A stretch of DNA of 6,613 nt from NCBI GenBank assembly GCA_900771085.1, contig CAAGMR010000001.1, positions 1-6,613 on the forward strand. Direction: 5' to 3'. This document shows, piece after piece, positions 1-6,211 of the stretch. The position numbers and the translations under genes were made by a program. Positions within the stretch are counted from its first letter, which is position 1. Each line of letters starts with the position of its first letter. The notes under the pieces were generated by a model, which saw nothing but the letters and a program-made list of their open reading frames with translations, was not told the DNA's origin and searched no databases. The stretch is from Clostridia bacterium (GTDB lineage Bacteria; Bacillota; Clostridia; Oscillospirales; Acutalibacteraceae).

Positions 1-15
1 GCAAAGAAAAACGAC

Positions 16-579
16 ATGAAAAACAACACAACGTATAAGCTTGTACTTAGCGGTATCATGGTAGCACTCGCTGTGCTCCTCAGCTTCGTTCAGGTTTATT
101 CACTCCCAATGGGCGGAAGTATTACTCTTTTCAGTATGGTTCCAATCGTTGCAGTAAGCTGGCTTCTCGGCACAGGCTGGGGCCTCGGCAGTGGATTCGC
201 ACTTGCTCTTTTACAGATGATTTTCGGCTTCAGCAACTTCGGCTATGTTTCCGGACCTCTCGCTTATTTTGTGCTTACAATGGCTGATTACATTCTTCCT
301 TTCACACTTCTTGGTCTTGGCGGCATCTTCCGCAACAAGATAAAGAATGACTATGTTGCAATCGGCGTTGGTGCATTTATGGTAGGTGTTATCAGATTTA
401 TCTGCCACTTCATTTCAGGTATCACAATCTGGGGTGCATGGGCAAGCGATGACACAATGTCAGCAATCTGTGCATACTCACTCACCTACAACGGAAGCTA
501 CATGCTCCCAGAGACAATTCTTACAGTTATTGGTTCACTTCTTCTCTTGAAACTTGTTTTCCCTAAAGTTGAAAAGTAA
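16..579 (+). CDS. thiT: Thiamine ECF transporter S component ThiT
   Basis: Small integral membrane protein (187 aa) that binds thiamine at the outer face of the membrane. As an ECF S component it should work with a shared EcfT/EcfA module encoded elsewhere. About six hydrophobic segments are visible, roughly residues 9-29, 36-52, 57-72, 79-101, 113-133 and 163-183. The family signature GGSITLFSMVP lies at 33-43. The thiamine-site region is present: H131 followed eight residues later by W139, then Y154 and N159, which by remembered alignment match H125, W133, Y146 and N151 of Lactococcus lactis ThiT. D91-Y92 falls where that protein has Glu84-Tyr85. Length fits the family (about 180-200 aa). 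The start is uncertain: no good Shine-Dalgarno precedes the ATG at 16, and the frame is open back to base 1. Any TPP riboswitch would lie upstream of the window. The gene is monocistronic at its 3' end because a terminator follows. Confidence 0.92.
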   Translation: MKNNTTYKLVLSGIMVALAVLLSFVQVYSLPMGGSITLFSMVPIVAVSWLLGTGWGLGSGFALALLQMIFGFSNFGYVSGPLAYFVLTMADYILPFTLLGLGGIFRNKIKNDYVAIGVGAFMVGVIRFICHFISGITIWGAWASDDTMSAICAYSLTYNGSYMLPETILTVIGSLLLLKLVFPKVEK

Positions 580-595
580 ACAAACTGTATAAAAG

Positions 596-627
596 AACCC
601 CCGAAGTGAAAACTTTCGGGGGTTTTT
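596..627 (+). terminator. Rho-independent terminator after thiT
   Basis: The left arm AACCCCCGAA (596-605) pairs with TTCGGGGGTT (615-624) around a 9-nt loop, and the run of T covers 623-627. The GC-rich 10-bp stem plus T tract starts 16 nt after the thiT stop codon. It separates thiT from the methionine operon downstream. Confidence 0.93.
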
Positions 628-673
628 CGCATAAAATAAAGGCTTTTGTGTTATCATATATGCAACGTTTTTG
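628..673 (+). promoter_or_regulatory. Presumed promoter region of the methionine operon
   Basis: The operon promoter should lie between the thiT terminator and the ribosome binding site at 674-680. The stretch is AT-rich and has -10-like hexamers, TATCAT at 652-657 and the overlapping TATATG at 657-662. I found no convincing -35 box at 16-18 nt from either, so the exact promoter is unassigned. The space is too short for an S-box, T-box or cobalamin riboswitch with its own expression platform. Confidence 0.35.
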
Positions 674-680
674 AAGGAGG
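674..680 (+). promoter_or_regulatory. Ribosome binding site fixing a GTG start at 688
   Basis: AAGGAGG sits 7 nt before the GTG at 688-690. It is a near-perfect anti-16S match and favours this GTG over the in-frame ATG at 646, which lies upstream of the site and would place it inside the coding region. Confidence 0.9.
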
Positions 681-687
681 TAGAGCA

Positions 688-1365
688 GTGGAGATTAACA
701 TTGAACCAAGAATATCCGAACTGAATAAAAATGAAGTACTGCTGTACCTCGGTTACAAAGGCCAGAATATTGATGACCTTCTGGATGAGCAGATAGATGC
801 ATGTATTGAAAAAGTCGTTGAGGTGGCGGAGCCACGCGTTGTTTTCAGACAGCTTGCTGTTGAAAACGGTGGCATGGTCGGCTTCCCTGTGGAAGGAGCC
901 GACGTGGCGGAGCTGCTCCGCACATGTCACGAGGCCCTGTTGCTTGGAGCAACAATCGGGCCGAAAGTCGACATGCTGATAAGCCGGGAAATGGTGCTTA
1001 ATATGGCAGATGCCGTAATAATAGATTCCTGCGCGAGCGTATGCATTGAAAATGTCTGCAACAACTTTGAGGCAGACCTCAGGGAAATGCTTGAGGCAGA
1101 AGGCCTTTATCTCACGGACAGGTTCAGCCCGGGCTACGGAGACCTGCCGCTTGATACACAGCCCCGAATGAGCGAAGCGCTTAACATGCGCAGACGTATA
1201 GGCGTATCTGTCGGCGAAAACTTTATGATGTCACCAACCAAGTCGGTAACGGCAATAATGGGAATATCACGTGAGCCACAGCCACTCAGAGCAAAAGGCT
1301 GCGAGGTCTGCAATATGTTCAAGGCCTGCGAATTCAGAAAGAAAGGAATGACATGCCATGGCTAA
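688..1365 (+). CDS. Stand-alone MetH activation-domain protein (cobalamin reactivation subunit)
   Basis: A 225-aa soluble protein related to the fourth module of cobalamin-dependent methionine synthase. Its expected role is to bind S-adenosylmethionine and support reductive remethylation when MetH cobalamin oxidises to cob(II)alamin. The region RFSPGYGDLP at 145-154 contains R145-x3-G149-Y150, matching the RxxxGY AdoMet motif of E. coli MetH. The stretch at 180-194 (MMSPTKSVTAIMGIS) resembles the later conserved block of the domain. In Thermotoga maritima a separate protein, TM0269, reactivates the truncated MetH TM0268, which is a direct precedent; there the reactivase gene is downstream, here it is upstream. 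The protein has nine cysteines, including C115, C119 and C124 and a C-terminal set C205-x2-C208-x5-C214-x8-C223 that could bind metal (inference). The GTG start is chosen for its strong ribosome binding site. The stop overlaps the metH start by 8 nt, which suggests translational coupling. Confidence 0.87.
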   Translation: MEINIEPRISELNKNEVLLYLGYKGQNIDDLLDEQIDACIEKVVEVAEPRVVFRQLAVENGGMVGFPVEGADVAELLRTCHEALLLGATIGPKVDMLISREMVLNMADAVIIDSCASVCIENVCNNFEADLREMLEAEGLYLTDRFSPGYGDLPLDTQPRMSEALNMRRRIGVSVGENFMMSPTKSVTAIMGISREPQPLRAKGCEVCNMFKACEFRKKGMTCHG

Positions 1366-3760
1366 AATAACAATACTTGACGGTGCAATGGGAACAATGC
1401 TTCAGGCTGCAGGCCTGAGACTTGGCGAACGCCCTGAGCTTTTCGGCATGGACAATCCTGAGATTCTCGAAGGCATTCAGCGCTCATACATTGAGGCCGG
1501 AAGTGACGTAATTTATACCAATACATTTGGCGCCAATGCGCACAAATTCAAAACCATCGGGGCTTCCGTTCCTGAGGTTATCAAGGCCAATGTCGCTATT
1601 GCAAAGGCTGCCGCAGAGCATGCCGATGTCGACAGAAAAGTGCGTGTGGCACTCGACGTGGGTCCAATAGGTGAACTTATGGAGCCTCTCGGAACACTCA
1701 AGTTCGATGAGGCGTATGAGATATACAAAGAGATGGTCGTTGCCGGCGTTGAAGCAGGCGTAGACCTCGTGATTTTTGAAACCATGACCGACCTCTACGA
1801 GGTCAAGGCAGCTGTTCTTGCCGCAAAGGAAAACTCCGATCTCCCTGTATGGGTAACAATGAGCTTTGAAGAAAACGGCAGAACATTTACCGGAACAACT
1901 GTTCCGAGTATGGCTTCCACTCTCGAAGGCCTTGGCGTTGATGCAATGGGTATCAACTGCTCTCTTGGCCCTAATGAGATTTATCCTATGATTCTCGAGA
2001 TGAGAGAATGGACAAGCAAACCGATTATTGTAAAACCAAACGCCGGACTCCCTGATCCGAAGACCGGTGAATACGATATGGACGCCGACGAATTTGGCGC
2101 ACAGATGCGCCAGTTCGCCGATGCCGGCGTTCACATTATGGGCGGCTGTTGTGGTACAACGCCTGCCTTCATCGCAGCTCTTTCTGCGCTTCGCGCATCA
2201 TACGGCGATGTTGACGCGTCCCGCGAGGATGCCGCTCCAAAGCGTCGCGGCATCTGTTCCGCCTCACACATGACTGAGTTCGGCGGAGTCCGCGTAATCG
2301 GCGAGCGCATTAACCCTACGGGTAAAAAGCGCTTCCAGCAGGCATTACGCGAAGGCGACCTGAACTACATCATGGAGCGGGCTATTGAGCAGGCAGACGC
2401 GGGAGCAGACGTGCTCGATATCAACGTCGGCATACCGAACGTTGATGAGGCAGCACTTATGGTAAAGGTTGTAAAAGCCGTACAGAGTGTTGTTTCTCTT
2501 CCACTTCAGATTGACTCCAGCGATCCGCTTGCAATCGAAGCAGGACTCAGAGCCTGCAATGGTCGAGCTATCGTAAACTCAGTAAATGCTGAACAGGATA
2601 AGATTGATTCCATCCTTCCAATTGTTAAGAAATATGGCGCAGCCGTTGTAGGCCTTACCCTCGACAAGAGCGGTATACCGGAAACGGCGGATGCGAGATT
2701 CGAGATGGCGAAGACCATCCTCGATGCCGCAATGGCAATAGGCATTCAGAAGGAAGACGTACTCATCGACTGCTTAACCCTTACCATTTCGGCTCAGCAG
2801 GACCAGGCAATGGAAACGCTGAACGCAGTAAAGCGTGTACATGACGAGCTGGGACTTCATTGCGTACTCGGTGTCAGCAACATTTCATTCGGACTTCCGC
2901 AGAGAAACTTCGTAACTACAAGCTTCCTGACACAGGCAATGTACTGCGGACTCGACTTCCCTATAATCAACCCGAATATTCTTGAAATAATGGATACGGT
3001 TGCATCTTTCAAGGCTCTCTCAGGACAGGACAAGGACTGCGGAGAATTCATTGAAAGATTTGCAGGACGTACAACAGTAACAACAAGCGTTGCCGGCGCT
3101 GCAGCTGCAGCAAGCGCAGATGCACAGCAGGCAAACGAGGAAATGACAATTGAGCGCGCCGTTCTTAAGGGCCTTAAGGAAGAAACAGCCAAAATGACTG
3201 AAAAGCTTCTCGAAGAGATGAGCGAGATGGATATCATCAACACAAAGCTCATTCCTGCACTCGACGTTGTCGGAGAAAAATATGAAAAGCAGGAGATTTT
3301 CCTGCCTCAGCTTATCAATGCCGCGAATGCGGCTTGCGCCGGCTTTGAACTCATAAAGCTTCGCATAGCAAAGAACGGCGGCGAAAGTGTCTCGAAGGGC
3401 AAGATTGTAATGTGCACCGTTGAAGGCGATATCCACGATATCGGAAAGAATATTGTGGAAGTCGTTCTTGAAAACTACGGATACACAGTAATAGACCTCG
3501 GCAAAGACGTACCTGTTCAGACGGTAGTAGATGCAGTTTTGCGTGAAGACGCAAAACTTGTAGGTCTTTCAGCTCTCATGACTACAACAGTTGAGTCTAT
3601 GAAGCGCACCATTGAAGCAATTCGTGCCACAGGCCACGAATGCAAGATAATGGTAGGCGGCGCTGTTCTTACAGCTCAGTATGCCGATGAAATCGGAGCA
3701 GATTACTACACAAGAGATGCCAAGGCATCTGTAGACGTAGCCAAGGAAGTACTCGGCTGA
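1358..3760 (+). CDS. metH: Cobalamin-dependent methionine synthase lacking the activation domain
   Basis: An 800-aa cytosolic enzyme that transfers the methyl group of 5-methyl-tetrahydrofolate via cobalamin to homocysteine. Four parts are visible. Residues 1 to about 285 are the homocysteine/zinc barrel, starting DGAMGT at 8-13, with zinc ligands C201 (in GINCSLGP) and C264-C265 (in GGCCGTTP). Residues about 308-570 are the pterin-binding barrel, with GERINPTGKK at 315-324. About 594-675 is the helical cobalamin cap. About 681-800 is the Rossmann-like B12 domain, with D691-I-H693-D-I-G696 (H693 is the expected lower axial cobalt ligand), SALMTT at 738-743 and GGAVLT at 767-772. An Ala-rich linker (about 578-592) joins pterin and cap modules. 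E. coli MetH is about 1,227 aa; the roughly 330-residue AdoMet module is absent and matches the role of the upstream gene. The ATG follows AAAGGA (1342-1347) by 10 nt and overlaps that gene by 8 nt. Confidence 0.96.
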   Translation: MAKITILDGAMGTMLQAAGLRLGERPELFGMDNPEILEGIQRSYIEAGSDVIYTNTFGANAHKFKTIGASVPEVIKANVAIAKAAAEHADVDRKVRVALDVGPIGELMEPLGTLKFDEAYEIYKEMVVAGVEAGVDLVIFETMTDLYEVKAAVLAAKENSDLPVWVTMSFEENGRTFTGTTVPSMASTLEGLGVDAMGINCSLGPNEIYPMILEMREWTSKPIIVKPNAGLPDPKTGEYDMDADEFGAQMRQFADAGVHIMGGCCGTTPAFIAALSALRASYGDVDASREDAAPKRRGICSASHMTEFGGVRVIGERINPTGKKRFQQALREGDLNYIMERAIEQADAGADVLDINVGIPNVDEAALMVKVVKAVQSVVSLPLQIDSSDPLAIEAGLRACNGRAIVNSVNAEQDKIDSILPIVKKYGAAVVGLTLDKSGIPETADARFEMAKTILDAAMAIGIQKEDVLIDCLTLTISAQQDQAMETLNAVKRVHDELGLHCVLGVSNISFGLPQRNFVTTSFLTQAMYCGLDFPIINPNILEIMDTVASFKALSGQDKDCGEFIERFAGRTTVTTSVAGAAAAASADAQQANEEMTIERAVLKGLKEETAKMTEKLLEEMSEMDIINTKLIPALDVVGEKYEKQEIFLPQLINAANAACAGFELIKLRIAKNGGESVSKGKIVMCTVEGDIHDIGKNIVEVVLENYGYTVIDLGKDVPVQTVVDAVLREDAKLVGLSALMTTTVESMKRTIEAIRATGHECKIMVGGAVLTAQYADEIGADYYTRDAKASVDVAKEVLG

Positions 3761-3763
3761 TAT

Positions 3764-3767
3764 GGAG
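3764..3767 (+). promoter_or_regulatory. Ribosome binding site favouring the start at 3774
   Basis: GGAG lies 6 nt before the ATG at 3774. The alternative in-frame ATG at 3762 would have this site inside its second codon, and its nearest upstream purine run, AAGGA at 3743-3747, is 14 nt away. The later ATG is therefore preferred. Confidence 0.65.
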
Positions 3768-3773
3768 ACAACA

Positions 3774-5534
3774 ATGAACGTAAGAGATTTTATAAAGGAT
3801 AATGTGCTCCTCTTCGATGGAGGAATGGGTACTTATTTTGCAGGTAAGGGCAGACAGGCACTGAGCGCCTGTGAAACTGCCAACCTTCAGGCACCGGAAA
3901 CAATAAGAGCGATTCATCGCGAATACATTGACGCAGGTGCAAAGGCAATAAAGACCAATACATTTGCCGCAAACAGAGTCGCATTCTCAGGCGATGACAA
4001 GCAGGCAGAAGCTGTGCTTCGTGCCGGTTACCGCCTTGCAAAAGAGGCGGCCGAAGGCAAAAACGTATACGTTTTTGCAGACATCGGACCGGTAAATGCT
4101 GAAGAGGTAAACAGCACTGCTTGTGAAGAATATAAATGGATCGCCGATGTATTCCTCGACGAAGGCGCAGATAACTTTCTCTTTGAAACCAACTCCTCAA
4201 TGGACGGTCTCAAGGAAGTAGCCGAATACATTAAGTCAAAGAAACCGGACGCGTATATCATCGTCAGCTTCGCTGCAGGTGGAGACGGTTTTACTCGAGA
4301 CGGTGAATTTGTATCAGATATTTTCAAGGCTATGAAAGCGGTTAGCGCAATCGACGCTCTTGGCCTTAACTGTGTCAGCGGCGCTCGCCATATGCTGGAC
4401 CTCGTTAAGACTCTTGATACCGACGGCATTGTACTTTCACTCATGCCGAATGCCGGTTACCCTATAGTTCTTGGCAACCGCACCGTATACGAAGGTGCAC
4501 CTGATTACTTCGCTTCTCAGGTTGGCGAGATGGTAGCTGGCGGCGCTAAGATTGTCGGCGGATGCTGCGGTACCACACCTCTTCACATCCGTGAAGTGGC
4601 AAAGGTTCTTGCAACCGGTATTTCTGCTAAGGCAGAAGATAAGAAGGTGGCAAGTGATGCCAAAGAAGACGACAGGGTTGTGTCACCTTTCTGGGAGAAG
4701 CTTTCATCCGGCAAAAAGGTTATTGCCGTAGAGCTTGATCCGCCGGAAGATATATCTGTTGCAAAGTTTATGTCCGGAGCCTCTGCCCTTAAGGACGCCG
4801 GCGTGGACATCATTACAATAGCTGACTGTCCGATTGCGCGTGCGCGCATGGACTCCAGTATCCTTGCATGCAAGGTGAAGAGGGAAGTGGGCATTGAAGC
4901 TCTTCCTCACATGACATGCAGAGACAGAAACCTTAATGCTACTAAGGCTCTGCTTTTAGGACTTTATGCTGAAGAAATCCGTAACGTCCTGCTCGTAACA
5001 GGTGACCCTGTTCCAACCGCAGAACGTGACGAGGTGAAGAGCGTTTATCAGTTCAACTCAAGAAAACTTGTTTCTTTCGTAAGCGCTTTCGGTGAGAAAT
5101 CTCTCCCGACTCCTTTCAACCTTTTCTGTGCTCTCAACCTGAACGCCCGAAACTTCGACCGCCAGCTTGAATTCGCCAAAGAAAAGGAAGAGCGCGGCTG
5201 TGTCGGTTTCCTTACTCAGCCTGTTCTTACCGAACAGGCCTTCGAAAACCTCAAACGAGCTCGCGCAGAACTTAAAGGCTTCATCCTTGGCGGTATCATT
5301 CCGGTAGTAAGCCAGAGAAATGCTCAGTACATGGACTCTGAAATCAACGGTATTAACGTTGATCAGAAAATCATCGACATGTATGAGGGCAAGACTCGCG
5401 AAGAAGCAGAAGAGCTTGCGGTTGCAATCTCAACAGAGATTGCCCATCGCATAGAGCCTTTCGTTGATGGCTATTACCTCATGACTCCGTTCCAGAGAGT
5501 AAACCTTATTAAAACAATAATTGAAGGCATATAA
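3774..5534 (+). CDS. yitJ: Bifunctional homocysteine S-methyltransferase / methylenetetrahydrofolate reductase (YitJ-type)
   Basis: A 586-aa cytosolic fusion (590 aa if ATG 3762 is used). Residues 1 to about 282 are a homocysteine methyltransferase barrel starting DGGMGT at 15-20, with zinc ligands C200 (GLNC) and C264-C265 (GGCCGTTP). A charged linker at about 284-302 leads to a MetF-like FAD barrel (about 304-586). Its landmarks are E320 in the ELDPP motif (position of the catalytic Glu of E. coli MetF), HMTCRDRN at 379-386, TGDP at 409-412 with D411 matching the flavin-contacting Asp, GFLTQPVL at 478-485 and GGIIPVVS at 506-513. The MTHFR half should reduce 5,10-methylene- to 5-methyl-tetrahydrofolate, the substrate of the adjacent MetH. 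The methyl donor of the first half is not shown by sequence; S-methylmethionine or a folate-linked methyl group are options. The gene begins 13 nt after the metH stop and is the last of the operon. The symbol follows the Bacillus subtilis protein of the same architecture. Confidence 0.92.
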   Translation: MNVRDFIKDNVLLFDGGMGTYFAGKGRQALSACETANLQAPETIRAIHREYIDAGAKAIKTNTFAANRVAFSGDDKQAEAVLRAGYRLAKEAAEGKNVYVFADIGPVNAEEVNSTACEEYKWIADVFLDEGADNFLFETNSSMDGLKEVAEYIKSKKPDAYIIVSFAAGGDGFTRDGEFVSDIFKAMKAVSAIDALGLNCVSGARHMLDLVKTLDTDGIVLSLMPNAGYPIVLGNRTVYEGAPDYFASQVGEMVAGGAKIVGGCCGTTPLHIREVAKVLATGISAKAEDKKVASDAKEDDRVVSPFWEKLSSGKKVIAVELDPPEDISVAKFMSGASALKDAGVDIITIADCPIARARMDSSILACKVKREVGIEALPHMTCRDRNLNATKALLLGLYAEEIRNVLLVTGDPVPTAERDEVKSVYQFNSRKLVSFVSAFGEKSLPTPFNLFCALNLNARNFDRQLEFAKEKEERGCVGFLTQPVLTEQAFENLKRARAELKGFILGGIIPVVSQRNAQYMDSEINGINVDQKIIDMYEGKTREEAEELAVAISTEIAHRIEPFVDGYYLMTPFQRVNLIKTIIEGI

Positions 5535-5536
5535 AA

Positions 5537-5560
5537 AAGGACCCTCGCTTGAGGGTCCTT
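5537..5560. terminator. Bidirectional terminator between convergent genes
   Basis: AAGGACCCTC (5537-5546) and GAGGGTCCTT (5551-5560) form a perfect 10-bp stem with a GCTT loop. On the plus strand the tail is short (TTT, then ATCATTT). On the minus strand the hairpin is followed by TTTTTT (complement of 5533-5538), a better tract. It lies immediately after the methionine operon and 29 nt beyond the stop of the minus-strand nitroreductase, so it can serve both. Confidence 0.88.
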
Positions 5561-5588
5561 TATCATTTCAATATTAGTATATATATAC

Positions 5589-6107
5589 TTATATATATGT
5601 AACCATATCGTCGTCTTCTCTGTAGACACTGTGTGTCTCTTCACGAGGAGCGGCATTCTCTGAAGGATAACCCATTGGAAGAAGCATTACAGGTTCTTCG
5701 TTTTCAGGAAGATTGAAGAGGTCCTTGCATTTCTGAGGTACGAAGTAGCATACCCAGCATGAGCCTACGCCGAGTTCCCATGCTTCCATCATCATATGTG
5801 TTGCAACGATGGCAATGTCCTGGTCACCTGACTTGTGTCCTTCTTCGAGCGGGTTGTCCCACTCGCGTGTGGTATCTTTGCATACCATTAATACTGTTTT
5901 GGCACCATAGATGCAGTGAGATGTTTCGTTGATTTTCTCCAGGGCATCCTCACTCTGAAGAACATATATTTTCTGAGGCTGCTGATTCTTAGCTGTCGGA
6001 GCAACCTTGCCTGCTTCAAGTATTTTTGCGAGATCCTCAGGCTTTACAGGTTCGTCGGTAAAGCTTCTTACGGAATATCTTGTCTTTGCCAGTTCTAAAA
6101 AGCTCAT
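5589..6107 (-). CDS. Nitroreductase-family FMN oxidoreductase
   Basis: A 172-aa cytosolic protein of the small, one-domain nitroreductase type common in anaerobic Firmicutes. Members bind FMN as homodimers and use NAD(P)H to reduce nitro compounds, quinones or other acceptors; the substrate here cannot be told. The N-terminal flavin motif RYSVRSF is at 10-16 (R10, S12, R14). APTAKNQQP at 36-44 is the conserved Pro/Asn/Gln segment after the first helices. A helix with GDQDIAIVATHMMMEA (94-109) is followed by LGVGSCWV (112-119), then PMGYP at 144-148, the usual C-terminal flavin-contact region. The start is set at the ATG read from 6107, since AAAGGAG lies 8 nt upstream; a longer frame begins at 6143 but has no such site and adds residues unlike the family. 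The gene is divergent from the PrsW-family gene and convergent with the methionine operon; no functional link to either is evident. Confidence 0.9.
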   Translation of the reverse strand: MSFLELAKTRYSVRSFTDEPVKPEDLAKILEAGKVAPTAKNQQPQKIYVLQSEDALEKINETSHCIYGAKTVLMVCKDTTREWDNPLEEGHKSGDQDIAIVATHMMMEAWELGVGSCWVCYFVPQKCKDLFNLPENEEPVMLLPMGYPSENAAPREETHSVYREDDDMVTYI

Positions 6108-6115
6108 AATTAAAA

Positions 6116-6122
6116 CTCCTTT
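6116..6122 (-). promoter_or_regulatory. Ribosome binding site fixing the nitroreductase start
   Basis: Read on the minus strand this is AAAGGAG, 8 nt before the ATG at 6107. It argues against the in-frame ATG at 6143. Confidence 0.85.
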
Positions 6123-6150
6123 CGCTTTTCTCCATTTTATCATATGTTCC

Positions 6151-6179
6151 TTGAGGTATCATAGCTTTTTGGTTACAAT
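6151..6179 (+). promoter_or_regulatory. Sigma-A type promoter for the PrsW-family gene
   Basis: TTGAGG at 6151-6156 and TACAAT at 6174-6179 are separated by exactly 17 nt. This would give a transcript start near 6186 and a leader of about 26 nt before the ATG at 6212. No operator is recognisable. On the minus strand -10-like TATGAT and TAAAAT hexamers occur in this intergenic stretch, but I found no matching -35 box for the nitroreductase. Confidence 0.65.
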
Positions 6180-6211
6180 ATGATGAAAGTAAATTCATTG
6201 GAGGTTTGTTT

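Noticed and set aside
1..15. Possible TPP riboswitch ahead of thiT
   Set aside because: Only 15 bases precede the ATG in the window, so nothing can be assessed. The frame is open there, so even the start is not settled.
646..687. ATG at 646 as the start of the activation-domain gene (239 aa)
   Set aside because: The AAGGAGG at 674-680 would lie inside the coding region, and the extra 14 residues are unlike the family. GTG at 688 with 7-nt spacing is a far better start.
535..930. Minus-strand open frame (131 codons) across the thiT/operon gap
   Set aside because: It reads backwards through the thiT terminator, the operon ribosome binding site and the activation-protein gene, with no plausible domain.
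1030..1059. Radical-SAM type cluster in the reactivation protein (C115, C119, C124)
   Set aside because: Spacing is C-x3-C-x4-C, not C-x3-C-x2-C, and it lies mid-protein in a probable helix. The AdoMet role is better explained by the RxxxGY motif.
1484..2134. Long minus-strand open frame (216 codons) opposite metH
   Set aside because: It lies antisense to the homocysteine module, whose motifs and zinc ligands run unbroken on the plus strand. The minus-strand product has no recognisable domain.
2857..3436. Two overlapping minus-strand open frames opposite the metH cap and B12 domains
   Set aside because: Both are low-complexity Ser/Ala/Cys-rich mirror translations of the coding strand, which encodes a convincing cobalamin domain including D-x-H-x-x-G.
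5576..5589. Perfect 14-bp palindrome AGTATATATATACT beside the nitroreductase stop
   Set aside because: It consists almost wholly of alternating AT, sits at the end of a convergent gap and overlaps the stop codon; it is most likely compositional rather than an operator.
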